Source: Actinomycetes bacterium
Lineage (GTDB): Bacteria > Actinomycetota > Thermoleophilia > Solirubrobacterales > JACPNS01
Direction of reading: 5' to 3'
Assembly: GCA_023404495.1 (NCBI GenBank)
Contig: JAEYBE010000022.1
Span: 1-29,316 of the forward strand
Length of the DNA: 29,316 nucleotides
The stretch's first letter is position 1, and each line of letters opens with the position of its first letter. The notes below the pieces were generated by a model. It saw nothing but the letters and a program-made list of their open reading frames with translations. It had not been told where the DNA came from and searched no databases. Made by a program: the position numbers and the translations under genes. Shown piece after piece: positions 1 to 6,792 of this stretch.

Positions 1-1058
1 GCGCCGGCCGGCGAGACGGAATTGGGGTTGAAATCGGACTCGGCCTTCAGCTGCGCCGCCAGCAGCACCGGCTGGACGTTGTGCCGCTGGGCCGCGGCAA
101 CGATCGTGCCGCGGTATCGCGCGGGCACCCATGACGGCAGGCCGGCGACGCCGACGAAGCTGCCGCCGGAGGGATCGCGCGAGCCGGCGCCGTACTGGGC
201 CGGGACGTCACGGGGGTTGGCGCCGAAGCCGAAGTGCCAGGGCTCCCAGGCGTAGCGCTTGATGAAACCGAAGCGCCGCGCGTTGGCCGCGAGCCATCCG
301 TAGGCAGACGGCGGGCCAAGATCGAGCTCAGTGCCGTAGCGGTGCAGCGAAGTTCCCGGCGGAGCTACCCACTTGGGATCCGGATGCGCGGCGAACAGCC
401 TCGCCTGCTCGGCGTCCGACCTGAAGGCGCTGTTGATCGCAAGTGAGACGCCAGCGCCGCGCGCGGCGGCCGCCATGCGATCGAAGGCCAAGGCGACGTC
501 CGGTCGCATCGGCTTGCCCTGCCGATAGGCCAGCGGCCCGCTGTAGCCGCCCCCGCTTCCATGGGCGGCGAGCGGATCGGCGAGCGCCGGAAACGTGAAC
601 CTGAGCTCGGCGGTTGCCCGAGTGCGAATCGTCACCCTGCGCTTGATTGCCGAGCCGGGCACCTCGACTTCGCGACGGTGTGAGGTCGAGACGGTGACCG
701 AGGTCGGCGCCGGGGAAGCACCGAACCGCACTGATGCGATTCTGCGCTGCGCCTTGTTCGCCGACGCCGCGCGCATCGCTGCGGCCCGGGCGCGAAAGCG
801 GTACTGCGCCGGGGAGAGCCGATGGGGATTGGGCGCGCCGCCCGGAAGCAGAACGGGCTCATACAGTCGCGGGAAGTCTTTGCCCATTCGCTGCGCCGCA
901 GCAAGCGCCGCGACGTCCGCCGTGCGCTGATCGCCGCCGCGTGCGGCGAGCGCGCCGCCGTACTGAGCCAGCAGCAAGGCACCAGCGAGCAACAGCACCG
1001 CGCAGGCGACGAGCGGAATCGACGCTTGGCCTTGCTGATCTCGCGCGCTCCGGCTCAC
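1..1058 (-). CDS. TadE-like anchor + VanY D,D-carboxypeptidase + SLT-like domain (C-terminus cut by window edge)
   Basis: The frame is open from a GTG at 1058 to the window edge, giving 352 codons. Residues 1-60 look like an actinobacterial TadE/TadG-type anchor: a QGQASIPL prepilin-like stretch, one hydrophobic helix, then ARGGDQRTADVAALAAAQ. Residues ~180-285 carry VanY (peptidase M15) signatures: SAFRSDAEQARLF, the zinc-site stretch LHRYGTELDLGPP, and GFIKRYAWEPWHFGF. After a short linker, PARYRGTIVAAAQRHNVQPVLLAAQLKAESDFNP resembles the start of a lysozyme-like transglycosylase domain with its catalytic Glu in KAESDFN. The likely role is extracytoplasmic peptidoglycan trimming, anchored beside a Tad-type pilus; this is inferred from domains. 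The start overlaps the upstream stop by 4 bp (GTGA), which suggests translational coupling. VanY is clear; the third domain is only partly visible. Confidence 0.85.
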   Translation of the reverse strand, partial: MSRSARDQQGQASIPLVACAVLLLAGALLLAQYGGALAARGGDQRTADVAALAAAQRMGKDFPRLYEPVLLPGGAPNPHRLSPAQYRFRARAAAMRAASANKAQRRIASVRFGASPAPTSVTVSTSHRREVEVPGSAIKRRVTIRTRATAELRFTFPALADPLAAHGSGGGYSGPLAYRQGKPMRPDVALAFDRMAAAARGAGVSLAINSAFRSDAEQARLFAAHPDPKWVAPPGTSLHRYGTELDLGPPSAYGWLAANARRFGFIKRYAWEPWHFGFGANPRDVPAQYGAGSRDPSGGSFVGVAGLPSWVPARYRGTIVAAAQRHNVQPVLLAAQLKAESDFNPNSVSPAG

Positions 1059-1522
1059 GAAGCCGCCTCGATCTGAGCGAGCAACCGCGCCGCGGCGTCA
1101 GCACCCTCAGCCAGGTCGCGCCCGCGCCGCCACGGACGCCCGGCGCCAAAGTGCCGCGCCTCGAGGCGACCCGCCAGCGATTCGACTTCCAGCTCACCGA
1201 CCCCGACCAGATGGGCACCGGACGGAGCTTCGCGAGCAAGCTCGTCACGCAGGAGCTCGCAGAAGACGAGATCGCTCCCGGCATCGAGCAGAATCCAGGC
1301 AAGATCGATCGCCGGACGCTCGGGTGATCGGCCAAGCTGATCAAAGCGGATGAGTTCCGGTGAGACGGGCGAACGAGCCGCCAGATTCGTGAGCATCGCG
1401 CCCCCGGACAGCGGCCGGGCGCAGGCATCGATCATCAGCAGCCGGCGGGCCGTGACGAGTCGTGGACCCACCGATTCGATCGCAATCCGCTCGACGAAGA
1501 TGTCCAGAGCGCGTGCGATCAC
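1055..1522 (-). CDS. Hypothetical protein inside the TadE-like operon
   Basis: This 155-residue protein is not one I recognise. I place the start at GTG 1522, which overlaps the stop of the preceding TadE-like gene in a GTGA tetranucleotide; its own stop overlaps the next GTG in the same way. The reading frame is open further upstream to 1651, but that part overlaps the TadE-like gene in another frame. The protein looks soluble: no signal peptide or transmembrane helix, many acidic residues, and an alternating hydrophobic pattern (RRLLMIDACARPL, AIDLAWILLDAGSDLVFCELL). It contains no Walker A motif. Lying between pilin-like genes and the anchored VanY protein suggests a cytoplasmic accessory role, but no function can be assigned. 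The coding call rests on the tight overlaps on both sides and the open frame. Confidence 0.65.
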   Translation of the reverse strand: MIARALDIFVERIAIESVGPRLVTARRLLMIDACARPLSGGAMLTNLAARSPVSPELIRFDQLGRSPERPAIDLAWILLDAGSDLVFCELLRDELAREAPSGAHLVGVGELEVESLAGRLEARHFGAGRPWRRGRDLAEGADAAARLLAQIEAAS

Positions 1523-1869
1523 GGGCGCGCGTATCCCGCCTCGCCGCTGGCAGCGAGCATCGGCGCAAGCCCCGGAACGATGGCGCGTGGCGTGAGCTTG
1601 ACCCGCACGAGCGAACCTCGCTCGGTCACTTTGACCCCGGCGGTCGACCAACCGGGCGCCGAGCGCCGCGCCGCCGGCTCGGGATCTTCTCCCATCTGAC
1701 CGGCCAGCGCGCCTGCGTGCGCCGCGTTGCCGGCGACGACGAAGTTCGCGCCGGCGACCAACCCCTGCAGCGCGAGCAGCGAGCAGAGCAACAGGATCGG
1801 CGCCATTGCCACGGTCTCCACGCCGGCCTGGCCGAAATGTGAGAGCAGCGCGCGGGGCACGCGATTCAT
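1519..1869 (-). CDS. TadE-like pseudopilin
   Basis: A 116-residue protein with a short basic N-terminus, then GQAGVETVAMAP leading into a single hydrophobic helix (PILLLCSLLALQGLVAGANFVVAG). This layout, Gly followed a few residues later by Glu and then a membrane helix, is typical of TadE/TadF-type minor pilins processed by a prepilin peptidase. The C-terminal part (~50-116) is a small soluble domain with KVTERGSLVRVKLTP. The ATG at 1869 overlaps the stop of the preceding TadE-like gene (ATGA), and the stop overlaps the next start (GTGA), so it is the second gene of a four-gene operon. The Tad secretion ATPase and membrane genes are not in the window. The family is inferred from topology and motif. 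Confidence 0.75.
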   Translation of the reverse strand: MNRVPRALLSHFGQAGVETVAMAPILLLCSLLALQGLVAGANFVVAGNAAHAGALAGQMGEDPEPAARRSAPGWSTAGVKVTERGSLVRVKLTPRAIVPGLAPMLAASGEAGYARP

Positions 1870-2249
1870 GGCGCCATCCGGGACGTCGCGGAGATCAGCG
1901 GCCCCGAGCCGGCACCGAGCACTCCGCGAAACGGTTTGACGAGCGGCACGCGGGCGGAGACTGTGACCGCCCCTGAACGCGCGTGACGCACGCGCCGCCC
2001 TTTGGCCGGACTCGATGCGAGCAGGGCTGCGGCCAGATTGCGACCCCGCGCCAGGCCATCGTCGGCCTCACCGCGCTGATTGGCCACGTAGCGCTCTCGC
2101 GCCACCAGGCGGGCGGCCTCGTGCAGTTTCCACCACGTGTGGCCCGCAACAACGACCTGCCATCCGGACATCAGCACGAGGGCCATCAGCGGCACCGCGA
2201 CGATCAGTTCGACGCTGCCCTGTCCGAGTTGTGCGCGGCGAAATCGCAT
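1866..2249 (-). CDS. TadE-like pseudopilin, first gene of the operon
   Basis: A 127-residue protein starting MRFRRAQLGQGSVELIVAVP, the classic TadE pattern: basic leader, Gly-Gln-Gly, then SVEL with Glu at the expected position and a hydrophobic helix through VVVAGHTW. The remainder is a small extracytoplasmic domain. It resembles the TadE-like proteins of actinobacterial tad clusters, which are minor or assembly pilins. The start ATG at 2249 follows a 15-bp inverted repeat (2254-2268) by only 4 bp. The stop overlaps the next ATG by 4 bp. The 119-bp gap to the diguanylate cyclase gene upstream contains two inverted repeats, so the operon probably has its own promoter there, although I see no clear -10/-35 pair. 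Confidence 0.8.
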   Translation of the reverse strand: MRFRRAQLGQGSVELIVAVPLMALVLMSGWQVVVAGHTWWKLHEAARLVARERYVANQRGEADDGLARGRNLAAALLASSPAKGRRVRHARSGAVTVSARVPLVKPFRGVLGAGSGPLISATSRMAP

Positions 2250-2253
2250 ACGC

Positions 2254-2268
2254 CCGGGAGACTCCCGG
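2254..2268. promoter_or_regulatory. Inverted repeat next to the TadE operon start
   Basis: Seven-bp arms CCGGGAG/CTCCCGG surround a single A. The repeat sits 4 bp upstream of the TadE-like ATG. It could be an operator or an RNA hairpin close to the ribosome site; function is inferred. Confidence 0.4.
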
Positions 2269-2275
2269 ATCGCGC

Positions 2276-2301
2276 GTAACGATTCAAGACCGCTTCGTTA
2301 C
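2276..2301. terminator. Inverted repeat downstream of the GGDEF gene
   Basis: Perfect 7-bp arms GTAACGA/TCGTTAC with a 12-nt loop, located in the gap between the diguanylate cyclase stop (2369) and the TadE operon. No U-tract follows. It could be a terminator for the upstream gene or an operator for the downstream operon. Confidence 0.35.
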
Positions 2302-2368
2302 GAGAGCGTGAGAATTCTGCGACGAACTAGCAACTCTTGGCGGTTGCCCGAGCGCCGGGCGGCGAAAC

Positions 2369-3718
2369 CTACGGGCGGCGCAGCGAACCGAGCATCGGGT
2401 TCGCCGAGCTGACCGTACGGCGACGGCCGCCCTTGGCGCGGTACATCGCGATGTCGGCGCGGTGCACCAGCGCGTCAGAAGACTCGTCGCTGTCGAGCTT
2501 GCTGGCGGCACCGACCGAGAGGGTCACCGCCATGCCGGCGGCCTCGACCCGCAGTCGATCAACCAGGCGCTCGAGCCCGTCGGCATCGGCGTCCGGGCAG
2601 ATCACGACGAACTCATCGCCACCCAGACGAGCTGTGTAGTCCGAGGCGCGTGAGGTCGCTGTGATCGCCGCCGCGACCTCGCGCAGCAGGCGGTCACCGG
2701 CGACGTGTCCGTGGGTGTCGTTGAACTCCTTGAAGTTGTCGAGGTCGACGAACACGAGGCCGAGCGGACGACCGTGGCGCATCGCGCGCTCCCACTCGAT
2801 CGCCATCTGGCGATCAAAGCCCTCGCGGTTGGCAAGACCAGTCAGGTGGTCGAGCTGCGCGATGCGGGCCACCGAAGTGGCGCGGCGGCGCTCGCGCAGC
2901 GAGACAACCGCGAGCACCGAAGTCGCAAACACGAGCAACAAGAGCGCGGCGCGGAAGATCAGCGGGATGCCGTCGACCGCGCGCGCAATCGTCGTGCGCT
3001 CGCGCAGCTGCTCGGCGTTGCGGGCCGGCGCCGGCTCCTTAGAGCTCGAACCGGAACTCGACTTTGACTTCTCGTCGTCTCCGGAGGCGGCGCTCACGGC
3101 CGGTCGGATCGAGGCCACGGCCGGCTGCGCGACCGAGGAAGCGATCCCCGCCACGCCTGAGCTGACCGAGCTGCCCACCGACTCGCTCTTTACTTCCTTG
3201 CTCGGGGAATCATCGATCTCGCCACGCGAGCTGCGCGGCTTCGAAGGCTTCTCGTCGACAACTCCGCCGCGCGGTCCAGTTGCCGGGCCGCCGGTACCGC
3301 CGGAGCCGCTGTTGCCGGAATTCCCGTTGGATCCACCGTTCGAGCCGTCCGTGGTCGGGTCGGAGCCGTGGCTGCCGGGACCACCGTTGCCACCGGAACC
3401 ACCGTTGCCAGCGTTGCCCCCAGAGCCTCCGGAACCACCGGGTACGCCAGAGCCGCCGCTGTTGTCAGTGCTCGGCGGCGTCGAAGGAGGCGTCGTCGGG
3501 GTGGACGGGGCGCTCGGCGTCGAGGGAGCGCTGGGGCGACCATGCCAACCCCCGCCCCACTGCTGGCGCTCGCCGCCACCACCGCCGCCGCATGCATACG
3601 CGACCAGGGCGAGCGGACCAAGGACAAGGACAATCACCGCGAGTGTCGCGGGAAGCAGCTTCGCGCCGCGTTTGCGCGCGAAGCCGTCAGTGCGGAAAGT
3701 TTTGGGCAGAACGGGCAT
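2369..3718 (-). CDS. Diguanylate cyclase with glycine-rich extracytoplasmic region
   Basis: A 449-residue protein. Helix 1 spans ~21-42. Residues 43-150 are extremely Gly/Ser/Pro/Asn-rich (GGGGGGE, APSTPSAPSTP, runs of GGSGGNGG type), and 150-250 are Ser/Lys-rich. A second membrane helix spans ~252-273, followed by a cytoplasmic GGDEF domain (~285-440). The catalytic GGDEF is intact at 366-370, and an RxxD inhibitory site (RASD, 357-360) lies five residues before it, so c-di-GMP synthesis with product inhibition is expected. I choose ATG 3718 rather than the longer in-frame start at 3793, because a TACTTT -10 box lies 9 nt before it, as at other leaderless starts here. No riboswitch is recognisable upstream. 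The low-complexity segment might span or bind the cell wall; that is inference. Confidence 0.88.
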   Translation of the reverse strand: MPVLPKTFRTDGFARKRGAKLLPATLAVIVLVLGPLALVAYACGGGGGGERQQWGGGWHGRPSAPSTPSAPSTPTTPPSTPPSTDNSGGSGVPGGSGGSGGNAGNGGSGGNGGPGSHGSDPTTDGSNGGSNGNSGNSGSGGTGGPATGPRGGVVDEKPSKPRSSRGEIDDSPSKEVKSESVGSSVSSGVAGIASSVAQPAVASIRPAVSAASGDDEKSKSSSGSSSKEPAPARNAEQLRERTTIARAVDGIPLIFRAALLLLVFATSVLAVVSLRERRRATSVARIAQLDHLTGLANREGFDRQMAIEWERAMRHGRPLGLVFVDLDNFKEFNDTHGHVAGDRLLREVAAAITATSRASDYTARLGGDEFVVICPDADADGLERLVDRLRVEAAGMAVTLSVGAASKLDSDESSDALVHRADIAMYRAKGGRRRTVSSANPMLGSLRRP

Positions 3719-3727
3719 AGTGACGCC

Positions 3728-3733
3728 AAAGTA
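3728..3733 (-). promoter_or_regulatory. -10 box for the GGDEF gene (leaderless)
   Basis: TACTTT ends 9 nt before ATG 3718 with no Shine-Dalgarno sequence between them. This matches the TANNNT spacing at several other genes in the window. Confidence 0.5.
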
Positions 3734-3760
3734 ACTGCGCCACCGGTCGGAATCGGCGGT

Positions 3761-3786
3761 CTTTTCCCTGCAAGCGGGCGGAAAAG
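3761..3786 (-). terminator. Hairpin with TTCC-CTGCAA loop after the 123-aa membrane gene
   Basis: Perfect arms CTTTTCC/GGAAAAG enclose CTGCAAGCGGGC. The stem can be lengthened by GGCG/CGCC with one bulge. It begins 22 nt past the stop at 3809 and precedes the GGDEF promoter. Similar hairpins occur near 19590 and 22604. Confidence 0.45.
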
Positions 3787-3808
3787 TCGCCAACCTGCAA
3801 TCGTCGGT

Positions 3809-4180
3809 TCAGACCGACCAGCGCCGCGACCGATCCCAGACCCAGTAGATCGCGCCGCCGCAGGCACCAAGAATCAGGATCACGAGAACGATGCCGCCGT
3901 TCCACAGCGAGCGGAAGCGCTCGACCGCCACGATCGCGAGCACGGCAACGGCCACCGCCCCGTAGACGATCCCGCGGTCGCGCTCGGAAAGCATCGAGAG
4001 CCACTCGCCCTGGCTGCGGTACAGGCTCACCATTCCGTAGGCGAGCAGTGCCAAGAACGCCGCACGCACGGAATTGTTGACCAGGTCCATCGCGACGCCG
4101 CCGCTGGGCAGCGCGACGATCAGGAACGCGACCAGCGCGATCACGGCAATGCCGATCCATGTACGACGCGGATTGTTCAT
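3809..4180 (-). CDS. Small integral membrane protein
   Basis: A 123-residue protein from ATG 4180 (MNNPRRTW); an upstream in-frame start at 4255 would overlap the DUF47 gene and adds a non-hydrophobic, Arg-rich stretch, so I reject it. Three or four hydrophobic segments are visible (GIAVIALVAFLIVAL, AFLALLAYGMVSLY, IVYGAVAVAVLAIVAV, GGIVLVILILGACGGAIYWVW), with the Arg-rich residues at the ends. I do not recognise the family. It lies 28 bp downstream of the DUF47 gene on the same strand and is probably co-transcribed with the regulator and DUF47 genes, so a link to phosphate uptake is possible but not shown by the sequence. Confidence 0.75.
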   Translation of the reverse strand: MNNPRRTWIGIAVIALVAFLIVALPSGGVAMDLVNNSVRAAFLALLAYGMVSLYRSQGEWLSMLSERDRGIVYGAVAVAVLAIVAVERFRSLWNGGIVLVILILGACGGAIYWVWDRSRRWSV

Positions 4181-4208
4181 CCCGCGCAGCCTACGCCGCG
4201 CGCCAGCG

Positions 4209-4823
4209 TCAGGCGTCGAAGGTGCCGCCCTCGAGCGTGTGGGCCACGTCTTCACAGGCGTCGACCGCGTGCTCCATCTGCTCGAAGATGTCCTTCCAGC
4301 GGATCACGACCATCGGGTCGACGCCGCCGGCAAACAGCGACGCGATCGCTTCACGCGAAAGGCGGTCCCCTTCGTTCTCGAGTCGATGCACCTCGATGAT
4401 TGCGTCCGACATCGACTCGCCGGTGCGCAGGGTCGCCACCGCTTTCGTCAGCTGATGCGTGGACTCGACCAGTACGCGGGCGAGCGCAAGTGAGAGGTCC
4501 ATCGGAGCTTCGATCTTGTAGAGCCCGAAAGAATCGGCGACCTGTTCGATGTAGTCGACCACATCGTCGATCGCGCCGGCGAGCTTGTGGATCGCCGGGC
4601 GCGAGAGCGGAGGGCGCGAGCCGTCGCCGAGCTGGCGAATGATCGCCTGGGTGATGCGGTCGCCCTCTTGCTCGCAGAGCAAGATCTGGCGGATGATGTC
4701 GCCCTCGTCGGGAAACTCCTCGAGCATCTGCAGGAGCAGTTGGGCCGCGTTCTCGGCGTTGGCGATACCGGCCTCGAAGAGGTCGAAGAATTCGTCGGCG
4801 GGCCGACGCGAGAGCGCGCTCAC
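4209..4823 (-). CDS. DUF47 / PhoU-like phosphate transport regulator
   Basis: A 204-residue all-helical protein of the DUF47 (YkaA/TIGR00153, PhoU-related) family. The pattern of the family is visible: FFDLFEAGIANAENAAQLL near the N-terminus, the acidic metal-binding-type helices CEQEGDRITQAIIRQL and RLENEGDRLSREAI, and AIDDVVDYIEQVAD in the middle. DUF47 proteins usually accompany low-affinity PiT phosphate transporters, but no pit gene is in this window. The gene instead follows the response regulator with a GTGA start/stop overlap (GTG 4823). This pairs it with the Pst system encoded divergently. It is likely cytoplasmic and modulates phosphate transport or signalling; the partner is unknown. 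Confidence 0.88.
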   Translation of the reverse strand: MSALSRRPADEFFDLFEAGIANAENAAQLLLQMLEEFPDEGDIIRQILLCEQEGDRITQAIIRQLGDGSRPPLSRPAIHKLAGAIDDVVDYIEQVADSFGLYKIEAPMDLSLALARVLVESTHQLTKAVATLRTGESMSDAIIEVHRLENEGDRLSREAIASLFAGGVDPMVVIRWKDIFEQMEHAVDACEDVAHTLEGGTFDA

Positions 4824-5635
4824 TGAGCGACCAGTTCGCTGTCGGCCGCGAGCGCCGGCACTTCCGGCTGGTCAACGGCCGGCGCGCCATCTGCGACCGG
4901 TGAGGCGGCAGATGCGTCAACCGGTTCCGGATCGAAGCGGTAGCCGATCCCGAAGTGTGTGTGCACATAGCGCCAGCCCGGTGAGGCGGCCTCAAGCTTG
5001 TGGCGGACCTTGCGCACGAACACATCGACAGAGCGATCGCCGCGCGCCATCGCATAGCCCCAGACGCGCTGGTAGATGTCTTCACGCGGGAGCACGCGGC
5101 CGTCGCTGCGCGCCAGCAGGAGCAGCAGTTCGTACTCGCGCTTGGTCAGCTCGACCTGACGGCCGGCCGCGAGCACCTCGTAGCGGTCGACGCGGAACTC
5201 CAGTTCGCCCTTGGTCAGCGGTCCGGCCTCGGCGACCGCGTCGGCTTCGACGCGGCGATGGCGGCGCGTCACGGCTTCAACGCGTGCGACGACTTCTTCC
5301 GGGTGGCACGGCTTGCCGATCCAGTCGTCGACCCCCATGCGCAGACCGCGCACGCGCTGGGCGACCGTGCTCTGCTCCGAACAAAGAATCAGCCCGATCG
5401 AACCGAGCGACTCACCGAGGGTCTGGAGCGTCTCCCAGTACCCGGCACCAAGCAGGGAGGGATTTACGACGACGGCGTCCGGGCGCATCGCGACCAGCTC
5501 GCTTGCACTCGGAAGCGCACGCTGCACCACGTGCTGCCAGCCGGCCTGCTCGAGGCGCTTACAGAGCACCGTCAGGAAACCGGAGTCATCGTCTACAACG
5601 AGGACCTTGCGGGGGGATTTGTCCGATCGGTTCAT
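4820..5635 (-). CDS. OmpR/PhoB-family response regulator with Asn at the phospho-acceptor position
   Basis: A 271-residue protein with a receiver domain (~9-125) and a winged-helix DNA-binding domain (~138-235: LTKREYELLLLLARSDGRVLPREDIYQRVWG, DVFVRKVRHKLE, HFGIGYRF). The acidic cluster DDD (15-17) and the conserved Lys (K108 in IGKPCHP) are present. The residue expected to be the phospho-acceptor Asp is Asn59 (VVVNPSLL), so this is an atypical receiver that probably cannot be phosphorylated in the usual way. The C-terminus carries a ~35-residue Ala/Pro/Asp-rich tail. The gene is divergent from pstS across a region with PHO-box-like repeats, which suggests a phosphate-regulon regulator. No histidine kinase gene is adjacent. 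It is followed by DUF47 with a 4-bp overlap. Confidence 0.9.
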   Translation of the reverse strand: MNRSDKSPRKVLVVDDDSGFLTVLCKRLEQAGWQHVVQRALPSASELVAMRPDAVVVNPSLLGAGYWETLQTLGESLGSIGLILCSEQSTVAQRVRGLRMGVDDWIGKPCHPEEVVARVEAVTRRHRRVEADAVAEAGPLTKGELEFRVDRYEVLAAGRQVELTKREYELLLLLARSDGRVLPREDIYQRVWGYAMARGDRSVDVFVRKVRHKLEAASPGWRYVHTHFGIGYRFDPEPVDASAASPVADGAPAVDQPEVPALAADSELVAQ

Positions 5636-5646
5636 CCGAGGTTTTG

Positions 5647-5663
5647 CGGAGCGTTTGGCTCCG
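5647..5663. promoter_or_regulatory. Hairpin in the regulator 5' region
   Basis: A perfect CGGAGC/GCTCCG stem with a 5-nt loop lies 12 bp upstream of the regulator ATG at 5635. If transcription starts upstream near 5670, it would form in the mRNA leader. Function unknown. Confidence 0.3.
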
Positions 5664-5686
5664 GCACGGCCATGGTAACGCCCGGT

Positions 5687-5698
5687 TCACACGTGTGA
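5687..5698. promoter_or_regulatory. 12-bp perfect palindrome between the regulator and pstS
   Basis: TCACACGTGTGA is its own reverse complement and lies within the divergent promoter region. A dimeric DNA-binding protein could bind here. It partly overlaps a GTTCACA element (5685-5691) like those in the PHO-box array just downstream. Confidence 0.45.
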
Positions 5699-5704
5699 CC
5701 GTGT

Positions 5705-5748
5705 GTTCACAAGCTTTTTACAACCTGGTTACAGATTGGTAACTACGT
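5705..5748 (+). promoter_or_regulatory. PHO-box-like tandem 11-bp direct repeats upstream of pstS
   Basis: Four consecutive 11-bp units begin at 5705, 5716, 5727 and 5738. Their first seven bases read GTTCACA, TTTTACA, GGTTACA and GGTAACT, each followed by a 4-nt spacer. PhoB/PhoP-type regulators are known to bind direct repeats of exactly this period; in Streptomyces the core is GTTCACC. A TTGACA -35-like hexamer (5748-5753) directly follows, consistent with activation of pstS. I see no convincing -10. Confidence 0.7.
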
Positions 5749-5817
5749 TGACATTCGTGAACGGCATGCTTGCGCCATCACCCTCAAGACTGAATCCCTG
5801 AAAGGACCAGACGTTCC

Positions 5818-6759
5818 GTGATGAAACGCTTCAACCCGATGTTCGCACTGCTCGCACTTGTCGCAGCCATGGCCCTCGTGGCGGCAGGCTGCGGTGGCAG
5901 TGACAGCAGCTCAGGCGACTCCAACCTCTCCGGCTCGATCGCGATCGACGGCTCGAGCACCGTCTACCCGTTCGCCCAGGCCGCCGCAGAAGGCTTCCAG
6001 TCCGAGTCCCCCAACGTCAAGGTCACGGTCGGCGAGTCCGGCACCGGTGGCGGATTCGAGAAGTTCTGCGCCGGTGAGACCCAGATCTCGACCGCGTCGC
6101 GCCCGATCGAGGACGACGAGATCGAGGCGTGCAAGAAGAACAACATCGACTACACCGAGGTGCAGGTTGCGCTCGACGGCATCGCCGTGGTCACCAACCC
6201 GGACCTCCAGGTCAAGTGCCTGACGACCGACGAGCTGAAGAAGATCTGGAACAAGGGCTCCAAGGTCGCCAGCCTCTCCGAGGTCCAGGACGGCGCATCC
6301 ACGACCAAGCTCAGTCTGTTCGGCCCGGGCACCGACTCCGGCACGTTCGACTACTTCACCGAGCAGATCAACGGTGAAGAGGGCGCAAGCCGCACCGACT
6401 ACCAGCCGTCCGAGGACGACAACGTTCTGGTCGAAGGCATCGCCGGCGACAAGGGTGGGCTCGGATACTTCGGGTTCTCCTACTACGAGCAGAACAAGGA
6501 CAAGCTCAACCTCGTTGAGGTCGACGGTGGCGACGGCTGCGTTGCTCCGAGCACCGAGACGATCCAGAACGGCACATACAAGCCGCTCTCGCGCCCGCTC
6601 TTCTACTACGTGAGCAAGAAGGCGCAGGCCGAGCCGCAGGTCCAGGCCTTCCTCAACTACTCGCTCAACAACAACTCAGAGATCGCCAAGACCGCGCTGG
6701 TCGTCCCGATGAGCGACGAGCAGCTCTCGGAGGCGAAGACAGCCGCCGGCGTCTCCTGA
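5818..6759 (+). CDS. pstS: Phosphate ABC transporter substrate-binding lipoprotein
   Basis: A 313-residue protein with a lipoprotein signal peptide whose lipobox is VAAGC (Cys25). The mature part is a PstS-type periplasmic-binding fold. Phosphate-contact motifs are clear: IDGSSTVYPFAQ, GESGTGGGFEKFCAGE, STASRP and GPGTDSGTFDYF. It captures inorganic phosphate outside the membrane and delivers it to PstC/PstA. AAAGGA (5801-5806) serves as ribosome site for GTG 5818; ATG 5821 directly after is an equal alternative. First gene of pstSCAB-phoU, preceded by PHO-box-like repeats, so expression under phosphate limitation is expected. Confidence 0.97.
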   Translation: MMKRFNPMFALLALVAAMALVAAGCGGSDSSSGDSNLSGSIAIDGSSTVYPFAQAAAEGFQSESPNVKVTVGESGTGGGFEKFCAGETQISTASRPIEDDEIEACKKNNIDYTEVQVALDGIAVVTNPDLQVKCLTTDELKKIWNKGSKVASLSEVQDGASTTKLSLFGPGTDSGTFDYFTEQINGEEGASRTDYQPSEDDNVLVEGIAGDKGGLGYFGFSYYEQNKDKLNLVEVDGGDGCVAPSTETIQNGTYKPLSRPLFYYVSKKAQAEPQVQAFLNYSLNNNSEIAKTALVVPMSDEQLSEAKTAAGVS

Positions 6760-6792
6760 CGCCGCCTCCCCACCGGCAAAAAGCATCTCCAG

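Noticed and set aside
2661..3734. 357-codon plus-strand frame rich in Pro/Glu/Leu
   Set aside because: Antisense to the glycine-rich part of the diguanylate cyclase; the repeats are the complement of its Gly codons.
3719..3808. c-di-GMP riboswitch before the GGDEF gene
   Set aside because: The region lacks the conserved GEMM tetraloop-receptor and stem arrangement; only a hairpin and a -10 box are visible.
4585..5742. 385-codon plus-strand frame
   Set aside because: Antisense to DUF47 and the response regulator, both of which have clear domain motifs.
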